A DNA stretch of 64,000 nt from Chryseobacterium sp. c4a (lineage in GTDB: Bacteria > Bacteroidota > Bacteroidia > Flavobacteriales > Weeksellaceae): positions 878,965 to 942,964 of the forward strand of contig NZ_WXVU01000001.1 in the NCBI RefSeq assembly GCF_009900745.1, given 5' to 3'. The notes under the pieces are model-generated. The model ran no database searches. It saw only the letters and a list, made by a program, of their open reading frames with translations, and was not told the DNA's origin. Both the position numbers and the translations under genes were made by a program. Below are positions 37,976 to 47,835 of the stretch, piece by piece (position 1 is the stretch's first letter; each line of letters opens with the position of its first letter).

Positions 37976-38338
37976 TTACTTTTTTTTCTTAGATTCTTTA
38001 TGTTCCTTGCCCCAAATCTCCAGTTGACTAAGCACCGGAAGTAATTTTTTCCCTATTTCTGATAATTCATATTCTACCCTAAGAGGAACTTCTGCATAGA
38101 CCGTTTTTACAACCAGATTTTCTTGTTCCATTTTTTTTAGTTGTAGAGTAAGCATTCTTTCAGAAATATTAGGAATTCTGTTTTTTAGTTCAAAGAACCT
38201 TAATTTTTCTTGTTTGAGATGATAACAAATGGAAAGAATCCATCTTCCACTGATCAGGTTTACAGCATATATTTCGGAACAGCTGGATTCCAATGATTTT
38301 TTATTCTCGTTATTGGTAGATGATTCTTTAATACTCAT
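37976..38338 (-). CDS. HxlR-family transcriptional regulator
   Basis: A 120-residue winged-helix regulator recognised by INLISGRWILSICYHL-type opening and the RFFELKNRIPNISERMLTLQLKKMEQENLV helix-turn-helix region. HxlR proteins often sense reactive electrophiles or redox state. It is divergent from a hydrolase gene pair, which is the likely target. An alternative ATG at 38365 would add nine residues; I chose 38338 as the more usual length. Confidence 0.88.
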   Translation of the reverse strand: MSIKESSTNNENKKSLESSCSEIYAVNLISGRWILSICYHLKQEKLRFFELKNRIPNISERMLTLQLKKMEQENLVVKTVYAEVPLRVEYELSEIGKKLLPVLSQLEIWGKEHKESKKKK

Positions 38339-38483
38339 ACTTACATTTTTGTTCGTTCCCCACAATCTGTTGTAGGTTTGTATTCTTCAATATTGATGAA
38401 CTAAATTCGTATACAAAAATAGAAAACATAGATGAAGTATCCCGTTTTTGTGGGGTATTTGTTGAATTTTATAATAAAGAAAT

Positions 38484-39428
38484 ATGGATTACAGCAGAAT
38501 TAATAAGGAGTTGAAAGAGAGTATGGAAAGCGTTCCATATTCATTAGAAATTGATGAAAATGTGTTTTTGAATAATCCTGAAATTATTCAGCAGGAAAGA
38601 AATGAGTTTACTAAGAATAACCCTTTTAAACAACCTGAACATATTATAACGAAGGATATTTTTATCCCAAGCTCAATAGATGGAGATGATATACGGCTAC
38701 ATATCTATCAACCAAAAGAATTTAATAAAGATAGAACGTTGATCTATTTTCATGGTGGTGGTTATGTTTTTGGTGTGCCGGAGCAGGTGGACAGCCAAAT
38801 GTTTGAAATAGCAAATGGATTACAGACTACCATCATATCTGTTGATTACAGACTGGCTCCTCAATATCAATTTCCTATACCTGTTTTAGATGGTTTTGAT
38901 GCCTTGAAATGGATCATAAACAATGGTGAAGTCGAGTTGGGAATAAATGCTGAACAAATTACAGTAATGGGAGCCAGTGCTGGCGGCCACCTGGCAGCGG
39001 CAATAACCCAAATGGCGGCAGATCAAAATATAAACAATATAAAACATCAGTTTTTATTATACCCAGTGATTCATAACAGATTGAATACACCTTCTATGGA
39101 AGAGTTTATAGATTCACCATTATGGAACAGGAGATATGCTGAAATAGCCTGGCAACACTTTTTAGGAAAAGAAAATAAGGATCAAAGTATTACTTACTCT
39201 GATTTGACTCATTATCATGACTTTTCTGCATTGCCTAATACAACAATTGTAGCTTGTGAGCTCGATCCTTTACGAGATGAAGATATTGAATTTTCTCAGC
39301 TTTTATATCAGGCAGGAGTTGCTACCGAGCTGTGGGTAGTTCCCAGAGCGGTACATGTATTTGATCTCTTTAATTGTTCTTTAACAGATGAATATGAAAA
39401 ATTCCTAATGACCAGACTTTTTAAATAA
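38484..39428 (+). CDS. Alpha/beta hydrolase of the hormone-sensitive-lipase group
   Basis: A 314-residue cytosolic esterase. The oxyanion-hole motif HGGGYVFG (90-97), nucleophile S165 in GASAGG, an acid in CELDPLRDED (about 258-267) and histidine in RAVHVFD (about 300) form the triad arrangement of the HSL/acetyl-esterase family. It is divergent from the HxlR gene and six bases ahead of an isochorismatase-like hydrolase, so the two hydrolases are probably co-regulated. Substrate unknown. Confidence 0.9.
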   Translation: MDYSRINKELKESMESVPYSLEIDENVFLNNPEIIQQERNEFTKNNPFKQPEHIITKDIFIPSSIDGDDIRLHIYQPKEFNKDRTLIYFHGGGYVFGVPEQVDSQMFEIANGLQTTIISVDYRLAPQYQFPIPVLDGFDALKWIINNGEVELGINAEQITVMGASAGGHLAAAITQMAADQNINNIKHQFLLYPVIHNRLNTPSMEEFIDSPLWNRRYAEIAWQHFLGKENKDQSITYSDLTHYHDFSALPNTTIVACELDPLRDEDIEFSQLLYQAGVATELWVVPRAVHVFDLFNCSLTDEYEKFLMTRLFK

Positions 39429-39434
39429 AAACAA

Positions 39435-40001
39435 ATGAAACTACAAGATAAAAAAACAGCTTTGATTCTTATTGATATTCAAAAAGGATTTCTTGACGAA
39501 AACTATTGGGGTGGAAACAGAAATAATAAAGATGCAGAAAGAATAAGCGGGACGATATTGAAAAAATGGAGGGAATTAAATTGGCCTATATTTCATATTC
39601 GACATAGCTCAACGAATCCTAAATCTAAATTGCATGAATCTGATCCGGGGTTTGAATTTAATGATTATGTGGTACCTCAAAGCGATGAATATATTATTAC
39701 AAAAAATGTAAACAGTGCTTTTATAGGGACTGATTTGAAAGAAAAATTAGATGCTCAAAATATAAATACCGTAGTTATTTTAGGAATTACAACGAACCAT
39801 TGTGTTTCTACAACGGCAAGAATGGCAGGAAACTTTGGGTATGAAACGTATGTTATTTCAGATGCTACAGCAGCTTTTGACAGAGTGGGAATCCATGGAG
39901 AAAAATATAATGCAGAACAGGTTCATCTGATGGCATTAGCCAATTTGAATGAAGAATTTGCCTCCATTTTGAGTGCTGAAGAACTGTTTAAAAAATTGTA
40001 G
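39435..40001 (+). CDS. Isochorismatase-family cysteine hydrolase
   Basis: A 188-residue cytosolic hydrolase with catalytic triad D14 (LIDIQKGF), K90 (TKNVNSAF) and C123 (TTNHCVSTTARM), plus the cis-peptide region GITTNH. Members cleave amides such as nicotinamide, N-carbamoyl compounds or isochorismate ethers; the exact substrate is unclear. It begins six bases after the esterase gene, forming a two-gene operon under the divergent HxlR regulator. Confidence 0.9.
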   Translation: MKLQDKKTALILIDIQKGFLDENYWGGNRNNKDAERISGTILKKWRELNWPIFHIRHSSTNPKSKLHESDPGFEFNDYVVPQSDEYIITKNVNSAFIGTDLKEKLDAQNINTVVILGITTNHCVSTTARMAGNFGYETYVISDATAAFDRVGIHGEKYNAEQVHLMALANLNEEFASILSAEELFKKL

Positions 40002-40192
40002 ATTGTATTTTATATTGAATTTTTACTTGAATTATAGTTCTGTTTATCGAAATTTTTAAGATAAATTTATTTCACCCAATAGTCCTAGAATCTTTGTTAT
40101 ATCTTTGCAAACTAATAATTTATCCACAAAAGATATTGTAAATTATAGGCTTTATTTCACATATTGCCAGGTTTTCTTTTGTGATAATAAGA

Positions 40193-41788
40193 ATGCAGAA
40201 GAAATTGAGTATTAATTTTAAACACGCCTTATCCCAAAAATCTATTTACGTTGCTGCCTTATCCACTTGCTTGATTGCAGTAGTGGCTTTTGCTGTTTTA
40301 AGTCATTTAATTGCTGAAGATAACAGGAAAAATAATGAAGGTTTTGCTAAAAAAACGTTCTTCAGAAAATATGAATCAGTAGAAAGTGAGTTTAGGAATA
40401 TTGAGGATTATCAGTACCTCCTTCGTGAATTGATTCAAAAAGACGGATTGAAAAACTATAGAGATTATTCGTTGGTTTTAAATGATTTAAATAAAAAAAG
40501 AAATCTCTTAACATACAGCTGGTATTACTATGATAATAATAAAACGGGAAAGTATGAAAGCAATAATCCTCTATCTGGCCTTTTCAAAGAGAGAAACAAT
40601 AGAGAAGGATCCATTGCTATAAAAAATACAGGTTCCGGTCATTTTAAAGATTTTTTAATAAGCCGTAAAGACAGTATGTTCTGGGTCAGCTATGATTCTC
40701 TGGCATTGCCTGAAAAAAATATTCTTTATTATGGTTCCACGGTAAGCTTAGATGATCTTCATCAATATTTTACCAATGTAGATAAAAGCTCTAATACGTA
40801 TGCTTATGTTTTTACTAAGGAAGGAGTTTGTATCACTCATCCAGAAAAAAAGTATATCGGGAAAAATGTTTTCAATTTTACAGATATTCAAGCAAAAGAT
40901 ACTTTATGCAGTAAGGCAAAATCAGGATATACCGAAGGTCTTGCAGCCTCTGAGTATTTAGGAATGGAAGTCACTCGCTTTATAAAACCATTGAAAACAG
41001 AAAACTTCGATGGATATGCGGTTGTTAACTATGTCAATTTTATTACAGATGAAAATACAAATAAAGTAAAAGCGTATACGGTTTATATATTTTTGGCTGC
41101 TTTATTTCTGATTGTAACGGTTTTTATTTTATTCCAAAGGTCTACAAGTATCACATACAAGGAAAAAGAAAAGATACAATCTGAAAAAAATCTGTTGCTG
41201 ATCGAAAATGAAAAAATGCATAAAGCGGATGTAATTAATCAGCTTCAGCAACTTAAAAATAATATCAATCCGCATTTCCTGTTCAATTCTTTGAACTCTT
41301 TATATATGCTGATTGGAATTAATAAAGACAACGCTCAGAAGTTTACGATGAATCTTTCCAAGATCTATAGATATCTCATTGTTCCGCCAAAAGAAAATAT
41401 TGTATCCGTTTCTAAGGAAATTGATTTTATTCAAAAATATATGGAGCTTTTGAAAAGCAGGTTTGATGAAGAACTGAATTTTCAACTTATTATAAAAGAT
41501 CCCGGAAGTTTAGAAAAACGAATTCCTTATTTATCTCTTCAGATCGTAACGGAAAACGCTATAAAACATAATATTGCAACAATAGATCATCCTTTGGAAA
41601 TTACAATAGAGGTAGAGGAGAGTGGGATTACCGTAAAGAATACTTATCAGCCCAAAACGGAAGCTGTTCAGGGAGAAAAATTCGGAATTGATTATTTGAA
41701 TCAGGTTTATGAGTATTTTAGAGAAAATCCGCTTCATATTTCTGTAGATGGTGAATATTTTATATGTTTTTTACCATTAATGAAATAA
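40193..41788 (+). CDS. LytS-like sensor histidine kinase
   Basis: Membrane kinase of the His_kinase (LytS/YehU) group. From the ATG at 40193 there is a first membrane helix (about 17-38), a 250-residue extracytoplasmic Cache-like sensor (with CITHPEKKYIGKN) and a second helix (about 293-315). A coiled linker precedes the phosphoacceptor H361 in NPHFLFNSLNSL, and an HATPase with TENAIKHN follows. Its upstream in-frame GTG at 40181 is less likely. No response regulator adjoins it; the LytTR regulator at 49235, beyond the SusC/SusD genes, is the best candidate partner. Confidence 0.9.
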   Translation: MQKKLSINFKHALSQKSIYVAALSTCLIAVVAFAVLSHLIAEDNRKNNEGFAKKTFFRKYESVESEFRNIEDYQYLLRELIQKDGLKNYRDYSLVLNDLNKKRNLLTYSWYYYDNNKTGKYESNNPLSGLFKERNNREGSIAIKNTGSGHFKDFLISRKDSMFWVSYDSLALPEKNILYYGSTVSLDDLHQYFTNVDKSSNTYAYVFTKEGVCITHPEKKYIGKNVFNFTDIQAKDTLCSKAKSGYTEGLAASEYLGMEVTRFIKPLKTENFDGYAVVNYVNFITDENTNKVKAYTVYIFLAALFLIVTVFILFQRSTSITYKEKEKIQSEKNLLLIENEKMHKADVINQLQQLKNNINPHFLFNSLNSLYMLIGINKDNAQKFTMNLSKIYRYLIVPPKENIVSVSKEIDFIQKYMELLKSRFDEELNFQLIIKDPGSLEKRIPYLSLQIVTENAIKHNIATIDHPLEITIEVEESGITVKNTYQPKTEAVQGEKFGIDYLNQVYEYFRENPLHISVDGEYFICFLPLMK

Positions 41789-41919
41789 AATGGAAAAATC
41801 CATTCACTCCCGAATAATCACCTTTCACTCCCTAATACATATAATATAAGTCACTATACCTATAGCTTTGCCAGCTGAAACTAAGATATTTACTATTTGG
41901 AATGAATCGGACTATTTTA

Positions 41920-44487
41920 ATGAAGAATTACAGGCTTGCACTGTATCTGGGACTGGCTATGGCATCGCCGGCAGTTCTTGCACAGAAAAAAGATACTGTA
42001 AAAACGACCAAGGACAAAACTGAAAAAGCAGATCTTTCATCATCAAAGAAGACAAAAAAAATTGACGAACTGATTAAGAAAGGAACTTACAAAAAAGGGA
42101 TTTTCAATACCATTCAGGTAAAAACAGATCTTTATTTTGAAATTCCTGACAGCTTGATGGGACGCCAGTTTTTGGTAGTGAACAAACTATCTCAGGTACC
42201 TATGCAGGTAAATGAGGCAGGTTTGAACAAAGGCATGAACTATGAAAATAAGATCATTTCTTTTCACAGAGATAAAGTAGCTAAAAAGGTATGGGTAAGA
42301 ACTTCTGAAGCGAAGGTGTCTTCTCCTAAAAATGATGCTATTACAAAATCTGTGAAGGATAACTTCTCAGAATCTGTAATTGAAGTTTTTGACATTGAAG
42401 CTCAAAACAATGATTCTACTTCGGTAGCTATTAAAGTGAACAAGGTTTTCGACGGAAACCAGAAAAGCTTTAATGATGTTTTGGCAAATGTAGGTCTTGG
42501 CGGATCAGTAAAATCAAGTCTTTCTTTTATTGAAGGAGTAAAAACATTTCCGGAAAATCTTGTAGTTAAATCTCAGCTAAGTACTTCAGTAAATGAAGGC
42601 GGAGTAGATTTACCCGTAACACTTGGAGTAACCAGTAACCTGGTATTGCTTCCCAAAGTTCCTATGAAACCAAGGATTGCAGATGCTAGAGTAGGGTTTT
42701 TCAGCGAAAAGCATTGGTTCTTTAATGACCAGCAGCAGAAAATGGATGAGAAATTTTTCATTACGCGTTGGAACTTAGAGCCTAAAGATGAAGATAAAGA
42801 AAAATATCTGAGAGGGGAGCTTGTAGAACCTAAAAAGCAGATTGTTTATTATATAGATCCATCAACACCAAAACAATGGCGTGAGAAAATCATTGCAGGT
42901 GTTCATGACTGGCAGGTTGCTTTTGAACAGGCAGGTTTCAAGAATGCAGTGATTGCTAAGATGCCGGATGAAAAAGATGAAGATTTTGATATTGATGATG
43001 TAAGATATTCCGTGATTACCTATGCTGCTTCTCCTAAATCTAATGCGATGGGGCCATCTGTAGTAGATCCGAGAAGTGGAGAAATCATCGAAGCGGATAT
43101 CATCTGGTGGCACAATGTAATGACTTCTCTTCAGGAATGGATGAGAATTCAGATAGGGCCTATTGATGCTAGAGCAAGAGGAAATAAATTCAGTGATGAA
43201 TATATGGGTGAAGCGATTCGTTTTGTATCCTCTCATGAAGTGGGGCATACTTTCGGATTGAAACACAATATGGGATCTTCTTTTGCATTCCCTGTAGAAT
43301 CACTTCGTTCAAAAGAGTTTACAGATAAAATGGGGGGTACCGCTCCGTCTATCATGGATTATGCCCGTTACAATTATGTAGCTCAGCCGGAAGATGGTGT
43401 TACTGCCATCACTCCAAAGATCGGAATTTACGATAAATATGCTATTGAATGGGGATATCGTTGGTATCCGGATGAATTCGTTGAGAAAAAAGCATTGAAA
43501 AATCTGATCGATAAGCATGAAGACGATCCTTTATATTTCTATGGTGAGCAACAGAGCTATCTGGAAACAATAGATCCGCGTTCACAATCGGAAGATTTAG
43601 GAGATGATGCGATGAAAGCCAGCGAATATGGAATGAAAAATCTTAAGGTCGTAGCCAATAATCTTTTAAAATGGACTTATGAAGACGGTAAAGATTATAC
43701 AGATGCAGGAAGATTATACATGGGCGTTATTGGCCAATGGGATCTGTATACAGGGCATGTAATGGCTAATGTAGGTGGAATTTATCTGAATAATACGGTT
43801 TTTGGAAATAAGAAAAAAGCCTATGAAGCAGTTCCTGCTGAAACCCAGAGAAGAGCGGTTGATTACCTGGTTAAAAATTCGATCAATCTTCCGGAGTGGT
43901 TATTCTTTAACCCAATTACTGAGAAAACATATTCGGTGAAAAACTCCCCAATGGGGCCATTTGAACAGACACCATATACCTTGGCCAGAGGAATGCAGTA
44001 TGCCAATATCTATTCCCTGTTTATGGATGACAGATTGCTTAGACTCCTTGAGAACGAGTTGAAGCATGAAGTTTCAGGTTCAAAAGATAAAATCTATACT
44101 GTAGAAAACTTATTTGAACAGGTAAGAACAGCCATTTTTAACAAGAAAGGAAGCCTTACGATGCTTGAGAAAATGGCACAGAAGAACTACGTGGATGCAT
44201 TGATTGTTTCGGTGAACAAATTATTCGAAAAAACAGCCGTAAAAACATTGAAAACAGATCAGACATTAAATATGCCAATGATCTGCAACTATCATGAAGA
44301 AGGTAAAAACCTTAGAAACATCAATTATTCATCCATGAAGAGAGTATCTGAAGTAACGACGTACAAAAGAGCAGAATTACAAAAAGTTCTGAACTTCCTA
44401 AATGGAACCAGATACAGAGGTGATGACGCTTCAAGAGCACATTACACAGATTTAATTATTCGTATTGAAGAGGCTTTAAATAAATAA
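41920..44487 (+). CDS. Secreted metzincin-type zinc metalloprotease (DUF5117 group)
   Basis: An 855-residue envelope protease. The signal peptide MKNYRLALYLGLAMASPAVLAQ is followed by DUF5118/DUF5117-like N-terminal regions, and a catalytic domain holds the extended zinc motif HEVGHTFGLKH (H439, H443, H449, E440). A downstream Met-turn is likely in SIMDYARYNY. An alternative ATG at 41902 would add six residues before the signal peptide. It precedes a SusC/SusD pair by six bases, so it may process peptides for uptake. The pairing is inference. Confidence 0.88.
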   Translation: MKNYRLALYLGLAMASPAVLAQKKDTVKTTKDKTEKADLSSSKKTKKIDELIKKGTYKKGIFNTIQVKTDLYFEIPDSLMGRQFLVVNKLSQVPMQVNEAGLNKGMNYENKIISFHRDKVAKKVWVRTSEAKVSSPKNDAITKSVKDNFSESVIEVFDIEAQNNDSTSVAIKVNKVFDGNQKSFNDVLANVGLGGSVKSSLSFIEGVKTFPENLVVKSQLSTSVNEGGVDLPVTLGVTSNLVLLPKVPMKPRIADARVGFFSEKHWFFNDQQQKMDEKFFITRWNLEPKDEDKEKYLRGELVEPKKQIVYYIDPSTPKQWREKIIAGVHDWQVAFEQAGFKNAVIAKMPDEKDEDFDIDDVRYSVITYAASPKSNAMGPSVVDPRSGEIIEADIIWWHNVMTSLQEWMRIQIGPIDARARGNKFSDEYMGEAIRFVSSHEVGHTFGLKHNMGSSFAFPVESLRSKEFTDKMGGTAPSIMDYARYNYVAQPEDGVTAITPKIGIYDKYAIEWGYRWYPDEFVEKKALKNLIDKHEDDPLYFYGEQQSYLETIDPRSQSEDLGDDAMKASEYGMKNLKVVANNLLKWTYEDGKDYTDAGRLYMGVIGQWDLYTGHVMANVGGIYLNNTVFGNKKKAYEAVPAETQRRAVDYLVKNSINLPEWLFFNPITEKTYSVKNSPMGPFEQTPYTLARGMQYANIYSLFMDDRLLRLLENELKHEVSGSKDKIYTVENLFEQVRTAIFNKKGSLTMLEKMAQKNYVDALIVSVNKLFEKTAVKTLKTDQTLNMPMICNYHEEGKNLRNINYSSMKRVSEVTTYKRAELQKVLNFLNGTRYRGDDASRAHYTDLIIRIEEALNK

Positions 44488-44493
44488 ACAGCA

Positions 44494-47400
44494 ATGAAAA
44501 AAACTCTAATCCTTTTACCTCTTTTAGCTGCTCAGGTGGCGTTGGCTCAGGAAAAAAAGACCATCACAGGGAAGATAGAAGACGGTAGTACTTCCAGCGT
44601 AATTGCAGGAGCATCTATAAAAATAGAGACTCAGTCGGTTTCTACAAAAACAGACCTTGACGGAATTATTGAAAGTGTATCCGTAGGTACAGTAGCTGAT
44701 AAAGACGGAAAATTTGTATTGGAAATTCCGGTAGATACTAAATCTATTCTGGTAAGTTTTCCAGGATATGAATCCAGGATTATTCTTATCAATGAGGATA
44801 AAACCAATTATACGGTGAGGTTAACACCCGAGGTTACCGATAAAAATAAAATTCAGGAAGTTATCATTACAGGATATCAGAAGATTGAAAAACGTAAGCA
44901 GACATCAGCCGTTTCTACTGTGAAGATGGATGCTATTACCCAAGCTGGGGTTGCGAGTGTAGATCAAATGTTATCAGGGCAGATTGCCGGGGTGGTAGTT
45001 ACTCCTGAAACAGGATCTCCGGGAAGTCCTGCTAAGATCAGAATCCGTGGAACAGCTTCTTTATCCGGGCCACAGGATCCGTTATGGGTAATTGATGGTC
45101 TTCCGTTGGAAGGAAATGATGTTCCTAACTTCAGTGACAAAGATAATATTGATCAGCTCCAAAACTTCTCTATTGCAGGATTAAACCCGAATGATATTGA
45201 AGATATTACTATTCTGAAAGATGCTGCTGCAACAGCTATTTATGGAGCAAGAGCTGCAAATGGGGTAATTTCCATCACCACGAAAAAAGGGAAAAAAGGA
45301 AACCTGAGATTGAACTTTTCAGCGGATACATTTATCACAGCTCGCCCGGACTTTGATAAACTAAACCTTCTGAATGCCTCAGAAAAAGTTGACCTTGAAT
45401 TATCCCTTGCTGGAAATGCAGGATTAACATATCGCTCTGATAGAGGTGAGGTAATGAGAATTTTAACTCAGAATCAACAGCTGGAAAATTTCAGAACCGG
45501 AGGCTTTGGAGCTTTGAATTTACTGACACAGCAACAAATAAATGCCCTTAGAAATAACAATACCGATTGGGGAAAATTACTGTATAGAAATGCAGTGAAT
45601 AAACAATATGGATTAAGTATTTCAGGAGGAAGCGACCGTTCCGATTATTACCTGTCTCTAGGATATTATGATGAAGAAGGAACAACGATTGGTACAGGTT
45701 TTAAGCGTTACAACTTCACTTTAAAAAACAATTATAAAATAAGCGATAAATTAAACGCTGGGATCTCCATTTTTGGTACCCAAAGTGAGAAACAATCGTT
45801 TATGACAGATGCCGATGCAGCTGCCAGTCCTGTTAATTATTCAAGAAATGCCAATCCTTATTTATCTCCCTACAATGCTGATGGAAGCTATAGATATGAT
45901 AAGGATATGGATGGTTACAAAGATGTATACGTTCCTTTCAACTTCCTTGAGGAAAGAGAAAATACAAATTATACACTGAAAAACCACTCGGTAAAAGCAA
46001 TATTGGATTTAGAATATAAGGTTTCAAAAAGCTTGAAGTTTACTTCACAGTTGGGACTTCAGTATGACTCCAATAAGACAGAGAAATATGCTGCTGAAAA
46101 TACTTATTTTACAAGAAAGTTCAGAGAAGGAACCTCTTATTTCAAAAACGGAGGATACCAATATTTCTTACCTGCAGGAGGTATAAAGCAGAATTGGGAT
46201 AATGAATACTTCCAATACAACTGGAAGTTACAGGGGATGTACAGTACAAAGATCAACTCAGTACATGAAATTGATGTGATGGCTGGAACAGAGATCCGTA
46301 GAACAAAAGATAATACTACACTTACCAGAGCCTTTGGATTCAACAGTCTTACCAAAGCAGGGGTTCCTATAGTATTTCCTAGTTCAGATTTTGCAGCAGA
46401 CAAAAAATACGAAACCTATCGTGAAATGCCTGTTGTAGAGAACGCTTATGCATCTATGTTTGCTACGGCTTCTTATACTTATGATCAAAAGTATACTTTC
46501 TTTGGAAGTGTAAGATATGATGGAACAAACCTATTTGGGGTAAATAAAAAGTACAGATATTTACCGATATGGGCACTTTCAGGATCTTGGCTGGTGACAA
46601 AGGAAAACTTTATGAGCAATGTTCCTGTTATCTCTAATCTTAGACTGAGAGCATCTTATGGATTACAGGGAAATATTGATCGTAATACCTCTCCATTCTT
46701 TATTGGGGAATATAATAATACGACTATATTACCCGGAGTAAACGAAAATGTGATCAATGTAATCAGTCCTCCAAATGATAAACTTCGTTGGGAGAAAACA
46801 ACGAATACCAACTTCGGGATCGATTTGGGATTATTCCAAAACCGAATCAACCTTACTGCTGATGTTTACAACAGAAAAGGAACGGATATGATCAGTATGA
46901 GATCAACTCCACTTGAATCCGGATTCGAATATACGATGGCAAACTGGGGAAGTCTTACCAATAAAGGTTTTGAATTGGCTATCTCTACCAGAAATATTAA
47001 CAAAGAAAACTTCAAGTGGTCAACTACGATCAATTTCGCACATAACAAAAGTAATGTAATTACAGAACAGCCTCGTGATAATGCACGTCTTCCTAGCAGA
47101 GAAGGACTTCCTGTAAATGCTGTTTTTGCATTGAAAACCGCGGGAATGGATGAAAACGGAAACCCAATGTTCTGGAAGGGCAACGAAAAAGTAAAAATTG
47201 AAGATTTATTCGGATTATATGATCCTTATGAAGATTTCCTTCCTGGATACTTTTCACAGTCAAAACTTTCAAGTAAAGAATTAAGAGAGCTGTTTACCTA
47301 TGTAGGAGACAGAGATCCGAAATTTACAGGAGGTATTATCAATACTTTTAAAATACATGATTTTGACCTGACGGTTTCAGCAACTTTCAATCTTAAGCAG

Positions 47401-47823
47401 ACTGTCATGAAGACCCCTTCTTATAAAGGAATGGAGCTGGATAGAGGACGAAACTATACAAGAGATATCTATCAGGCAGGAACTACACTTCCGGGAATTA
47501 CAAGCCCTGAAGCAGATAGTAACCCTGGATGGATGGGTAATAAATGGCTTCTTAACAACGACTATAACGTTTATAATCTGTTAGATATATGGGCGAAGGA
47601 GATTAGCTATATTAGGATCAGCAGCATCCGTTTAGGGTATACACTTCCTAAGAAATTTACCAGCCCAATGGGAATCAGTAGCTTGAGACTGAGCGTTGAG
47701 GGGCGTAACCTGTTTGTATTCAGTAATGGTTATAAAGGATATTTCGATCCGGAAACGTATGGAAATATTTACGCACAACCTATCTCCCGTTCAGTGACCC
47801 TAGGATTTAATGTTTCTTTTTAA
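44494..47823 (+). CDS. SusC/RagA-family TonB-linked outer-membrane protein
   Basis: Third SusC transporter, 1109 residues. Unlike the other two it has the carboxypeptidase-like N-terminal domain (about 20-110), interrupted by an insert of about 20 residues (TDLDGIIESVSVGTVAD). The TonB box/plug follows (IQEVIITGYQKIEKRKQTS onward, with AATAIYGARAANGVISITTKKGK), then the barrel ending NVSF. The metalloprotease gene ends 6 bases upstream and the SusD gene starts 12 bases downstream, suggesting a peptide- or protein-uptake operon. Confidence 0.93.
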   Translation: MKKTLILLPLLAAQVALAQEKKTITGKIEDGSTSSVIAGASIKIETQSVSTKTDLDGIIESVSVGTVADKDGKFVLEIPVDTKSILVSFPGYESRIILINEDKTNYTVRLTPEVTDKNKIQEVIITGYQKIEKRKQTSAVSTVKMDAITQAGVASVDQMLSGQIAGVVVTPETGSPGSPAKIRIRGTASLSGPQDPLWVIDGLPLEGNDVPNFSDKDNIDQLQNFSIAGLNPNDIEDITILKDAAATAIYGARAANGVISITTKKGKKGNLRLNFSADTFITARPDFDKLNLLNASEKVDLELSLAGNAGLTYRSDRGEVMRILTQNQQLENFRTGGFGALNLLTQQQINALRNNNTDWGKLLYRNAVNKQYGLSISGGSDRSDYYLSLGYYDEEGTTIGTGFKRYNFTLKNNYKISDKLNAGISIFGTQSEKQSFMTDADAAASPVNYSRNANPYLSPYNADGSYRYDKDMDGYKDVYVPFNFLEERENTNYTLKNHSVKAILDLEYKVSKSLKFTSQLGLQYDSNKTEKYAAENTYFTRKFREGTSYFKNGGYQYFLPAGGIKQNWDNEYFQYNWKLQGMYSTKINSVHEIDVMAGTEIRRTKDNTTLTRAFGFNSLTKAGVPIVFPSSDFAADKKYETYREMPVVENAYASMFATASYTYDQKYTFFGSVRYDGTNLFGVNKKYRYLPIWALSGSWLVTKENFMSNVPVISNLRLRASYGLQGNIDRNTSPFFIGEYNNTTILPGVNENVINVISPPNDKLRWEKTTNTNFGIDLGLFQNRINLTADVYNRKGTDMISMRSTPLESGFEYTMANWGSLTNKGFELAISTRNINKENFKWSTTINFAHNKSNVITEQPRDNARLPSREGLPVNAVFALKTAGMDENGNPMFWKGNEKVKIEDLFGLYDPYEDFLPGYFSQSKLSSKELRELFTYVGDRDPKFTGGIINTFKIHDFDLTVSATFNLKQTVMKTPSYKGMELDRGRNYTRDIYQAGTTLPGITSPEADSNPGWMGNKWLLNNDYNVYNLLDIWAKEISYIRISSIRLGYTLPKKFTSPMGISSLRLSVEGRNLFVFSNGYKGYFDPETYGNIYAQPISRSVTLGFNVSF

Positions 47824-47835
47824 AACTTGAAAAAA

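Noticed and set aside
42862..43266. A 134-codon minus-strand open frame
   Set aside because: It lies inside the metalloprotease gene opposite the zinc-binding region.
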